DNA of 64,000 nt from Pleurocapsa sp. PCC 7319 (GTDB lineage Bacteria; Cyanobacteriota; Cyanobacteriia; Cyanobacteriales; Xenococcaceae): positions 3,879,322-3,943,321 of the forward strand of contig NZ_KB235922.1 of assembly GCF_000332195.1 (NCBI RefSeq). The letters run 5' to 3'. The notes under the pieces were generated by a model. The model did not search any database, was not told the DNA's origin, and saw only the letters and a program-made list of their open reading frames with translations. Below are positions 41,808-49,890 of this stretch, in pieces (the stretch's first letter is position 1; the number at the start of each line of letters is the position of its first letter). A program made the translations under genes and the position numbers.

Positions 41808-43343
41808 CTAAGTATCCTTGGGTATATAATCTTGGGCATTAGGCGGAATGACCTTTAAATCGTCACAGCCTTGAGGATCTACCGCAACTTTAATCTTATA
41901 TTCATGTTTAATTTCGGGATGAAAATATGAACTGTAGAAAAAAGCGTTGGCGATCGAAGCAAAAGGCACGGCATCGGGATCGATAATGGCGTGTCGACTA
42001 ATTAAACAGTTTCTGGCATTGGGGCTCATCTGCTTTAATAGTTCTGGTTTGACGCTGCTGGCTAAATATTTGTCTAAAGTTCTAAATTGGGGTTTAAAGT
42101 AAGAGCTATCGATTTTCGTCAAAACTATTCCCAGAAATAATAGATATACTAAACCTAAATGTTTCGGTTTCAACCATTTTGCAGCTTGATTTTGTATAGA
42201 GGTAATCAGATACAAATTCAAAGAGACTAAAGTAATCATCCAAAACATAAAGTATCTCAGTTCGTGAGATTGAGGAAAGTTAGCTGGAATTAGAGACATT
42301 AATAAAGTCGTAATTAAGGCTGTAGCTGCATCATGAGACTTTTTGGGAGGAGATGGTTGTCTATTTTGCCATTGCTCCCTGATTGTCAAACTTACCAGCA
42401 ACAGTAAATTGAACACCACATAAGCACCAAAAAAACCACCTCCACGATCCAGATAGCGATCATCATTCTGATTCCATTGATCTACTGACCATTGAGGTGT
42501 CTTAATTTCGAGGATTGAGCGCAGCCATTTTTTAGCTCTCTCCCCTTCACTATAGGCTTTAACGGGTAATTTATGATTCAGAACGATTCCTGCTACTTCG
42601 ATTTTGATGGGATAAAAGGGGTTTCCATAAATAGCCAGATTTTTAATTGGAGTAAAAAAAATCAACCCCGAAGCAATGATTGACAGGGGGGCTACTAGCC
42701 AAAGTCTTCGTTGCGCTGCCCTAACATGGGTTAAATATAGCCAAATCAGCCTTAATCCTACTAGACAATAAATTACCAAAACTAACGGCTGCAATTGAGG
42801 TTTAATATTTACCGCTGCTGCCGCTCCCAAGAACGTAATGATAAGTTCTGTTTTTGAAGGTAACTTGGACGACCTAAAAAATTTATAGGTCATCATGATT
42901 AAGATTGAGACTCCAATATTACCTGGTAAATCCACCATACTAGTAGGAGCATGGGTTAGTACAGCGGGGATACTAAAGAGTGCGATCGCCGATAAATACA
43001 GGGGAATTTGGAACTGGCTTCTGAGAACTAAAAAATAAATTATCAAACTAAAATAGCCCACTAGATTAGTTGCTTGAATTTGCCCGGTAACTTTCCATAA
43101 CAAGCCCTGAAAAAAATTTGCCAACAGGGGAAACCCGTCAAAACGATGTTCAATGCTATTATCTGCTTGAAAAAATTCTGCTGGTACTATGCCCCAAATT
43201 CTTGCGGCGAAGGGCAGCTGATACCATCCGACATCGTAGTTATGATCTAGATCGATCATTGCTTTTAAAAATATGGCGATCGCCACAATTGCGGCAATGA
43301 TAGATAATATTATCTCTTGTACTGAGGAATTATTTTTTTTCAT
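41808..43343 (-). CDS. Multi-pass membrane protein, GT-C-like family, paralogue 2
   Basis: 511 residues from ATG 43343; an in-frame GTG 16 codons upstream is less likely because the N-terminus would be highly basic and unlike the paralogues. The same motif set appears: DVGWYQLPFAARIWGIVP, HRFDGFPLL, MVDLPGNIGVS, TPIKNLAIYGNPFYPIKIEV, DRGGGFFGAYVVFNLLLL, NFPQSHELRYFMFWM and SYFHPEIKHEYKIK. Overall it is closest to paralogue 3. It starts 53 bases after the stop of paralogue 1, so the three are one transcription unit. Membrane glycan assembly is inferred from context. Confidence 0.75.
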   Translation of the reverse strand: MKKNNSSVQEIILSIIAAIVAIAIFLKAMIDLDHNYDVGWYQLPFAARIWGIVPAEFFQADNSIEHRFDGFPLLANFFQGLLWKVTGQIQATNLVGYFSLIIYFLVLRSQFQIPLYLSAIALFSIPAVLTHAPTSMVDLPGNIGVSILIMMTYKFFRSSKLPSKTELIITFLGAAAAVNIKPQLQPLVLVIYCLVGLRLIWLYLTHVRAAQRRLWLVAPLSIIASGLIFFTPIKNLAIYGNPFYPIKIEVAGIVLNHKLPVKAYSEGERAKKWLRSILEIKTPQWSVDQWNQNDDRYLDRGGGFFGAYVVFNLLLLVSLTIREQWQNRQPSPPKKSHDAATALITTLLMSLIPANFPQSHELRYFMFWMITLVSLNLYLITSIQNQAAKWLKPKHLGLVYLLFLGIVLTKIDSSYFKPQFRTLDKYLASSVKPELLKQMSPNARNCLISRHAIIDPDAVPFASIANAFFYSSYFHPEIKHEYKIKVAVDPQGCDDLKVIPPNAQDYIPKDT

Positions 43344-43395
43344 AGCATTAGCTCTAACTTTTCCTCTAAGCAAACTGAATCTCTGACCCACCAGC

Positions 43396-44973
43396 TTAAG
43401 GTAATTCCTTTAGCTCCTGAGGCACAATGTGGCGATCGCCACACATTTTCAGATCAAATACTTCGTGGTTAGGATAATATCCCCCTACTTTAATTGAGTA
43501 GTCAGATTCCAGTTCAGGATGAAAATAGGAAGTATAGAGAAAAGCATATTTTAGGGAAGCTTTATCAGCAGTTTGCACATCATCCCCCATATGTTGGCTA
43601 ATTAAACAGATTTCTTTATGTGGCTTGATTTGACTCAAAAATTCTCTATTTACTCCCAAATTAACGTATTTATCCAAGGTGAAAAAAACTGGTGTAACTG
43701 GTCGATAGCTAGTTTTAATTAAAACAATAGTTACAAATATGAGGTAAATCCATCTGATAAATTTAACCCGAACCAATTTGTCTAATATAAACTGATTATT
43801 TCCTGGTGATACTAATAAGTAGAGGTTTAAAGAAACTAAAGTAATCATCCAGTACAGAAAGTATCTTAGTTCATGAGAGGCAGGAAAATTCAGCGGAATT
43901 AGAGACATGACCACCACCACCAGTACTGCCCAGATAGCTTTTCTTGAATGTAAATGCCGCGGTAGAGATTTATTCTGGATAAACTCCCTCAGCACAAAAA
44001 CTAACAGTAAGAGTAAATTAAATACTACATAAGCCCCAAAAAAACCGCCCCGACGATTACGTTCAGGATTAGGACTCCATTGATCGGCTGACCAGACATT
44101 AGGTGTATTAATATCTAACATCGAGCTAATCCAGTTGATTTGTCGATTGCCTTGTTCAAAAGCCTTCGGAGTTCGCTTATGATTGAGTACAACTCCAGCT
44201 ATCTCAACTCTAATGGGATATAAGGGATTGCCGTAGATAACTGTATTTTTAACTGGCGTGGCAAAGATAATTACTGTCGCCAATAAACCCAGAGGAATAA
44301 TTCTACCAAATTTGATCGCTGTCTGATGCTGATAGTAAAGCCAGACAATTCTTACTCCAGCGAAAATTAAAGCTATAAAGACTAAAGGCTGCAATAGTGT
44401 CTTGGTATTGGCTGCCATCGTCGCTCCCAAACATGCTACCAACAATGCTTTCAGTTGAGGTAGTTCCCTATTGGTATAGAAGCGATAGATCATCATGATC
44501 AACATCGATACACCTATGTTACCGAGTAAATCAACAAAACTACTGCTAGCATGAAATAAGACTAAGGGGATAGAAAATAAAGCTGTGACAGCAAGATAAA
44601 AAGGGACTTTGAAATATGATCTCAGAAAGCAAAAATAGCCAAAGATAGCAAAAAAACTAACTAAGTTCGTTGATTGAATCCGTCCTGTGATCTTCCAAAA
44701 AAAACCCTGAAGAAAATGTGCCAATAAGGGAAACCCTTCAAAACGCGGCTCAAACCACTCTTCATCCCCAATAAACATTTCTTTAGGTATAATGCCCCAA
44801 ATTCTGCCAGCAAAAGGTAAATGATACCAGCCTGGATCATAGCTCTTGTCAATATCTATAACTGCTTTAAGAAATACGGCAATAACCAAAGTAATGGCAG
44901 CTAGATTGAGTATTGTTGCTACTCTAAGTGCGGGTACTTGAGACCGTTTAAGTTTAGAAGCAAAATTCAACAT
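43396..44973 (-). CDS. Multi-pass membrane protein, GT-C-like family, paralogue 1
   Basis: 525 residues; the first of the three paralogues in transcription order. Motifs: DPGWYHLPFAGRIWGIIP, PRFEGFPLLAHFLQGFFW, FVDLLGNIGVS, TPVKNTVIYGNPLYPIRVEIAG, RRGGFFGAYVVFNLLLL, NFPASHELRYFLYWM and SYFHPELESDYSIKVG. It departs more from the other two (HRF is PRF; DLPGN is DLLGN), so it is probably the older branch. The N-terminus is inside the cell and the large loops are probably periplasmic. An acceptor glycan and a lipid-linked donor are plausible but unproven. Confidence 0.75.
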   Translation of the reverse strand: MLNFASKLKRSQVPALRVATILNLAAITLVIAVFLKAVIDIDKSYDPGWYHLPFAGRIWGIIPKEMFIGDEEWFEPRFEGFPLLAHFLQGFFWKITGRIQSTNLVSFFAIFGYFCFLRSYFKVPFYLAVTALFSIPLVLFHASSSFVDLLGNIGVSMLIMMIYRFYTNRELPQLKALLVACLGATMAANTKTLLQPLVFIALIFAGVRIVWLYYQHQTAIKFGRIIPLGLLATVIIFATPVKNTVIYGNPLYPIRVEIAGVVLNHKRTPKAFEQGNRQINWISSMLDINTPNVWSADQWSPNPERNRRGGFFGAYVVFNLLLLLVFVLREFIQNKSLPRHLHSRKAIWAVLVVVVMSLIPLNFPASHELRYFLYWMITLVSLNLYLLVSPGNNQFILDKLVRVKFIRWIYLIFVTIVLIKTSYRPVTPVFFTLDKYVNLGVNREFLSQIKPHKEICLISQHMGDDVQTADKASLKYAFLYTSYFHPELESDYSIKVGGYYPNHEVFDLKMCGDRHIVPQELKELP

Positions 44974-45161
44974 TGGGAATAAGTAAATAAGACGTCAGTT
45001 CGACAAAGGATATTTGGGTAGCAATTCTCGAAAATATTCTCTATTTTCAATGCTGATAGGAACGAAAAATATAGCCTATTGCCTGTTGCCTATTCCCGAT
45101 TCCCTACTTCTTACCATTAAATTTTGTACTCATCGAATTCACGTTAAATAAGAGATATAAT

Positions 45162-46160
45162 TCAATTTTGCTTCTGAGGAAATAGACCAAATCGCTCTAC
45201 AAGAGAAACTACAGCAAATACCGCCAGAATGATCATCACCGCTACAATATAGAGAAATCTCTGCATCAGGGCAAACTTAACTGCACTAGCATCTGGTACA
45301 TCAAACAAGCCTAATAAGCCAATCCAACTAAATTCCATCAGTCCCAAATTAGCTGGAGTAAAGCTAAATAGCATTGCTAGCTGAATTATAGGGGAAATAA
45401 ACGCCACTGCCCAAAGCTTAATTTTGAAGCCTCCTGCGATCGCAATCAAAATTCCTCGAATAATCCAGACTAAGTAGCGAATTATTGAAATCCAATAGAG
45501 ATAAAGGGTAAACTGCTTACCTAAAATAGAATCATTACCTGTTCCTATTGCTGGTTGTGAAGCTTGTTTTTTATCTGCCTTCAATTGCTTGACCCAAGTT
45601 AAAGCTTTAATCAGAAAAGAGATCAAACGGCGATGCCATTTGTTAATAATAAAGTGAGTCAAAATAATGGTGGCTATCCAGATAAAAACTGCCACCGACA
45701 AGGAAATATATCCTAAAACATATAGTAAAGAAGTAGGAAATAGTAATAAAGGAATTAACAGATTGAAAAACTGATCGTAAATAACCGACAAGAAACCTTT
45801 AGAAAATGAACTTATCTTATGTGCTCTTAAGGCTAGATTCTGCACTATTACCATGCCCACATATTGAGGCATAAACTGCATGGTTAGAGAACCCAAAGTA
45901 GTATAAAGCAGATAAAATTTTAATGGTTGCTGATTATCGGGAGTCAGCTTTTGGGTGACTAGTCCCCATTTAAAAGCTGTTAAAACAGTATGTGCAATTA
46001 AGGCTGTGATTGCTAGCCCTGCGTAGAAAGGATTCAAACTATAAAAACTAGCAATAATTTGCTCTAGATCTACCTCTGTAAAGCGTAGGAGCAGCCAAAC
46101 CAAGAAAAATCCTAGAGCAAGAGATAAAATACTAGATATAATATTCTTCTTAGTTAGCAT
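45162..46160 (-). CDS. Lysylphosphatidylglycerol synthase-type membrane protein (UPF0104/AglD-like)
   Basis: 332 residues with about eight membrane helices, of the family of the flippase half of MprF (UPF0104). Recognisable parts are TAFKWGLVTQKLTPDNQ near residue 62, the LGSLTMQFMPQYVGMVIV stretch (about 90-107), and the C-terminal FTPANLGLMEFSWIGLLGLFDV, equivalent to the family's PxxxGxxE motif. In glycan loci such proteins are often associated with lipid-linked intermediates. It follows the sulfotransferase gene by 21 bases. Confidence 0.85.
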   Translation of the reverse strand: MLTKKNIISSILSLALGFFLVWLLLRFTEVDLEQIIASFYSLNPFYAGLAITALIAHTVLTAFKWGLVTQKLTPDNQQPLKFYLLYTTLGSLTMQFMPQYVGMVIVQNLALRAHKISSFSKGFLSVIYDQFFNLLIPLLLFPTSLLYVLGYISLSVAVFIWIATIILTHFIINKWHRRLISFLIKALTWVKQLKADKKQASQPAIGTGNDSILGKQFTLYLYWISIIRYLVWIIRGILIAIAGGFKIKLWAVAFISPIIQLAMLFSFTPANLGLMEFSWIGLLGLFDVPDASAVKFALMQRFLYIVAVMIILAVFAVVSLVERFGLFPQKQN

Positions 46161-46181
46161 TTATTATTTGATATTTAGTAT

Positions 46182-47126
46182 TTAACATTTAGTATTCACA
46201 GTATCGTACCCCCATTTAGTCACCAAATCTACGCCGATTAAATCCGCTATTTGTTCAACTTGAGGCTGATATTGTTGCATCAATTTGGTTTTAATTTCTT
46301 CAGGCATGGTGGCTTTGGGTACTTGATGCCAAAGAAATTTTTCGACAATATTATCACGCACAAACTCGTTAAATTGCTGTGAAAATAAATTCTTAGAAAT
46401 ATTTTTGACTACAGGAATATTGACTAAGTCGTTGATTGCTTTATACTTAACTTCTTTATTGAGATTAAGAGAATCATATTCAGGAGTAAAGTTAGTTTCC
46501 ACGCCTAAAAATTCTAAAATCTCTCGATAAATACGGTCATTTTCTGACTTGTAATCTTCATAAATTATTACCTTAATCTGTTCAGAACCAAACCGATCAT
46601 AAAAGCGTTTTACCTGTTGATAATACTGTACTCGTTGAGAGTAGTACAAAAAGCTAGGACTCATGATTCTGGGACTAGGATATTTTCCCTGTTTACGTTC
46701 TGTTTCTAAGGCCAAAGCAGTTAAAAAGTCTGGCTCGTTCTCTTCCGTAAACTTGACGTAGTGGCTATGAAGAGAATAAAGAAACTCCGCTGGTTCTCGT
46801 AAAAGAATAATTATCTTGGCATCAGGGTTAAAATTGTGGATCTTTTCTGCTGCTACTGAGGAATATAAGTAATTAGCTGTAGACTCCCCTACTGCTTTTT
46901 CAACTTTTGCTTTGGCAAACAGTCGTAAATACTCACTTTCTTCTCTAAAGTCAAAAAAAAGATGCTTTCCATGGTGCTGATCGCTCTCTAGATGAAAATC
47001 GGAGCAAAAGAAATGTGGCTCTTTAACCTGAGACATGAAAACCTGAGGATGTTGTCCCAAAAAATTATGTAAAGCCGTTGTCCCTGACTTCATCTGTCCT
47101 ACAATAAAAAAATTAGGCTTTTTCAT
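46182..47126 (-). CDS. Sulfotransferase (PAPS-dependent)
   Basis: 314 residues. The 5'-phosphosulfate loop is FFIVGQMKSGTTALHNFLG at residues 5-23, followed by QVKEPHFF. The 3'-phosphate-binding strand and helix is AKIIILLREPAEFLYSLHSHY, with the Arg and Ser in the expected spacing. This is the sulfotransferase domain (heparan/aryl type). It would move sulfate from PAPS to a hydroxyl of a sugar or lipid. Placed between glycosyltransferases and membrane proteins, it makes a sulfated exopolysaccharide or glycolipid the probable product. Confidence 0.9.
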   Translation of the reverse strand: MKKPNFFIVGQMKSGTTALHNFLGQHPQVFMSQVKEPHFFCSDFHLESDQHHGKHLFFDFREESEYLRLFAKAKVEKAVGESTANYLYSSVAAEKIHNFNPDAKIIILLREPAEFLYSLHSHYVKFTEENEPDFLTALALETERKQGKYPSPRIMSPSFLYYSQRVQYYQQVKRFYDRFGSEQIKVIIYEDYKSENDRIYREILEFLGVETNFTPEYDSLNLNKEVKYKAINDLVNIPVVKNISKNLFSQQFNEFVRDNIVEKFLWHQVPKATMPEEIKTKLMQQYQPQVEQIADLIGVDLVTKWGYDTVNTKC

Positions 47127-47192
47127 TTGATTCTATAAGAATTGGTAACGGTGTAAGCAGTTCATCCTAGCTACTTATTTCATTTTTTCTCT

Positions 47193-48125
47193 CTAAAATT
47201 TTGCTTTTAGTCGAGCAGATACACGTTCTTGAATACGAGAATCCTGCCAATATCTCCGCCAACCAATAGGTCCTAACAACATGAAATCAGTAGCTAATTT
47301 GAACAAATTAGTCGATTCCCCATGAACCATTGCAGCCAAGGTAGTATTGACTTCTGCCGAGAAAAAAGCTACTTTAGCGACTCCAGCAGTTGGCTTGAGA
47401 TGAAGGTATTTGTTCACTACAGAATGCATCTGTTGCCGAAATTCCACAACACTTGAGCTACGACGTATTGTCTGAGAATCACCGTGTACTCTAAATGCTG
47501 CCAATGGTTTGGGGATGTAATAGCTATCACCGAGAGAAGCTAACTTAAGCCAAAAATCCCAGTCGGCAGTATACCAGAGTTCTCTATTCAATCCATCTAA
47601 ATCTAAAGCAGCTTGTCGCTTAAAAATCGGTGCGGGAATAGCAATAAAGTTTTGTACCAATAGCTTTTCTACCATTGCCTTAGAGCTGATGACTGTCTCT
47701 TGATCTGTTAATGGACATTGCCACAAACCCAAAGGTTTACCCTGCCGATCAATAAATACTGAATCGTGGAGATATAAACTGGCATTAGGCTGAGTCGCGA
47801 TCGCACTTTTCATGATTGCTAAACGACCTTGTAGCCAGAGATCGTCTTGATGCAGAAAACAGGCATATGTTCCTCGGGCAATAGACAGAGCATGATTAGT
47901 ACTAGCAACCCAGTTACCCTGTCTGGCTTTAGTAACCAGCTTAATATTGAGCTTGTCTTGATAGCTTGCCACAATTGCTAAGGTATCGTCTGTCGAGCCA
48001 TCATCAATCACAACACACTCTAGTCCATCATCTTGTTGGACAACTACAGAATTGAGTGCCGCAGCTAAATATTTACTGCCATTGTAGGTGGGAATAATTA
48101 CTGATAACCAAGGCTGTTGAATCAT
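47193..48125 (-). CDS. Glycosyltransferase family 2
   Basis: 310 residues, GT-A fold. It begins PWLSVIIPTYNGSKYLAAAL, then the nucleotide-binding ECVVIDDGSTDDTLAIV, then ACFLHQDDLW, which supplies the DxD-like metal site, and WYTADWDFWLKLA further on. No membrane helix is evident, so it acts at the cytosolic face. Its start overlaps the stop of the upstream GT2 gene by four bases (ATGA), so the pair is coupled. Donor and acceptor are not predictable. Confidence 0.92.
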   Translation of the reverse strand: MIQQPWLSVIIPTYNGSKYLAAALNSVVVQQDDGLECVVIDDGSTDDTLAIVASYQDKLNIKLVTKARQGNWVASTNHALSIARGTYACFLHQDDLWLQGRLAIMKSAIATQPNASLYLHDSVFIDRQGKPLGLWQCPLTDQETVISSKAMVEKLLVQNFIAIPAPIFKRQAALDLDGLNRELWYTADWDFWLKLASLGDSYYIPKPLAAFRVHGDSQTIRRSSSVVEFRQQMHSVVNKYLHLKPTAGVAKVAFFSAEVNTTLAAMVHGESTNLFKLATDFMLLGPIGWRRYWQDSRIQERVSARLKAKF

Positions 48126-49309
48126 CGTTTTAAGCCTAAAATACTTAAGAAAAAGCTAGAGAAAATTGCTTGAATACCCAAGGCCAGACAAGTCACTCCA
48201 GGAATGACGATGGGCATAGTTGCAGTAGGATTGAGAGAACCGAAATCGTGTTGTCCCCAGATACCAAAAGCATATACTGATGCCGCAGTACCCATCAATA
48301 GTAAGACACACCCAGCAATAAGACCGGTTTCCAAGTTGAGATACTTAAATAGTCGATTTAAACGTCTATCCTCTGGTAATAGACCTTCACTGATGCCGAA
48401 TACTTTGGTAAAGAGGGCAAACATTACAATCTGAAAGCCAATGGTCATGGCAGAGGAAGAATAAAGCAAAGTATGAACCTTAGGGCTTGGCAGTAGAGAT
48501 AAAGTTGCCAAAAGACCAGCCAATATCAGAAAGATTCCTGGATAGAAAAAGAGCCAGCGAGGACTATACATTAGTAAAAAGCGCAGATGTCTCCAACCGT
48601 CACGCCAAGTATTTAAATGAGGAGGACGACTACGACCATCAGGAGATAAAGTTGTGGGCACTTCGGTAATCTGCATTTTATGAAGAGTAGCTTTGACTAC
48701 CATTTCGCTAGCAAACTCCATGCCTGTTGTCTGGAGCTCTAGAGCTGAAATTGCATCTTTGCGAAAGCCTCTCAAACCACAGTGAAAGTCGTTACAAGGA
48801 CTACCAAATAATAGTTTGCCAATACCAGTTAAGACAGGATTTCCTAAATAGCGGTGTAAAAAAGGCATCGCACCAGTTTCAATACCTCCTTTAAAACGGT
48901 TCCCCATTACTAGATCGTAACCGTTACGCAGCTTTTTAATAAAAGGATTAAGGCTACTAAAATCATAACTATCATCGGCATCGCCCATGATAATATACTT
49001 ACCTCTGGCTGCTGCAATCCCACCTTTTAAGGCACTACCGTAACCTTTGGTAGGAACTGGAACCACCCTGGCATTGAGTCTCCGAGCAATTTCTTGAGAA
49101 CCATCATTACTGCCATTGTCGGCAATAATTACTTCTCCTGCAAGATCGTTTTCCGCAATAAACCATTGCGCTTTCTTGATGCAAGTTGCTAGAGTTTCTG
49201 CCTCATTAAGACAGGGCATAATAATCGAAACTTCAATCGCATTTGCTTGCTCAAGGCGATCTAGACGTCTAATTACAGGTGTCTCTCTTGTACTTACGTT
49301 ACCCAACAT
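48122..49309 (-). CDS. Glycosyltransferase family 2, polyprenyl-phosphate type with C-terminal membrane helices
   Basis: 395 residues. The catalytic GT-A domain is at 1-235: EVSIIMPCLNEAETLATCI, EVIIADNGSNDGSQEIA and IIMGDADDSYDFSSL. It contains CGLRGFRKDAI, as in dolichyl/undecaprenyl-phosphate glucosyl- or mannosyltransferases. Four hydrophobic segments from about 245 onward anchor it. It probably loads a sugar on a lipid carrier, which the GT-C-like proteins downstream could use. It is the first gene of the minus-strand cluster, so the promoter lies in the long spacer 49310-49890. Confidence 0.92.
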   Translation of the reverse strand: MLGNVSTRETPVIRRLDRLEQANAIEVSIIMPCLNEAETLATCIKKAQWFIAENDLAGEVIIADNGSNDGSQEIARRLNARVVPVPTKGYGSALKGGIAAARGKYIIMGDADDSYDFSSLNPFIKKLRNGYDLVMGNRFKGGIETGAMPFLHRYLGNPVLTGIGKLLFGSPCNDFHCGLRGFRKDAISALELQTTGMEFASEMVVKATLHKMQITEVPTTLSPDGRSRPPHLNTWRDGWRHLRFLLMYSPRWLFFYPGIFLILAGLLATLSLLPSPKVHTLLYSSSAMTIGFQIVMFALFTKVFGISEGLLPEDRRLNRLFKYLNLETGLIAGCVLLLMGTAASVYAFGIWGQHDFGSLNPTATMPIVIPGVTCLALGIQAIFSSFFLSILGLKR

Positions 49310-49890
49310 GATTAATCCTCTTTATGATGATTAGTAAAATTCTCAGACCCTATTTTTCGATTCCCGATTGGAAATTGCCACCTACTTCGATGCTCAAGTT
49401 ATTAGCTAAACTAAAAAAAATAAAATATACGATAACTACTAACTTTTTAAAAACAATTAAGTAAAACAAAATTAATCAGGACACTTAAACAACAAGGTTT
49501 GTAGAAAACGATGCTGTTTGTCAGTAATTTGATGTCTTTTTCCTCTAAAACAGAAAATATATATATAATCGGAATCTTTACTTTTTCCTGTATTTGAGCT
49601 GTAATGATTAATACATTTTTTTAATATTCAGGGTAGGTAGTTTTTAGCATAAATAATAAAAAATGAGATAAGGATGAAGCTGATATATAATAATTAAGCT
49701 TCTATTAAGAAAGTAGCTAATTTGTGTAAAAGTCTGGTGAATGAAATTAAAAATTGGCACAGAAATCTTAATTGCTGAATACTAGAAGGGAGAAGCGTCT
49801 AATATAAATGAAGTATGCCAATAAAATAGCGATCAACAACTAACAGTTGAGAATTAACAACTAACACCACATTATCCAGCTTTTGTCCCG
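49310..49890. other. AT-rich spacer between divergent units
   Basis: 581 bases with no gene found. It is strongly AT-rich, with a TATATATA run near 49560. It should hold the promoter of the glycan cluster (minus) and of the UPF0182 gene (plus). Confidence 0.45.
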
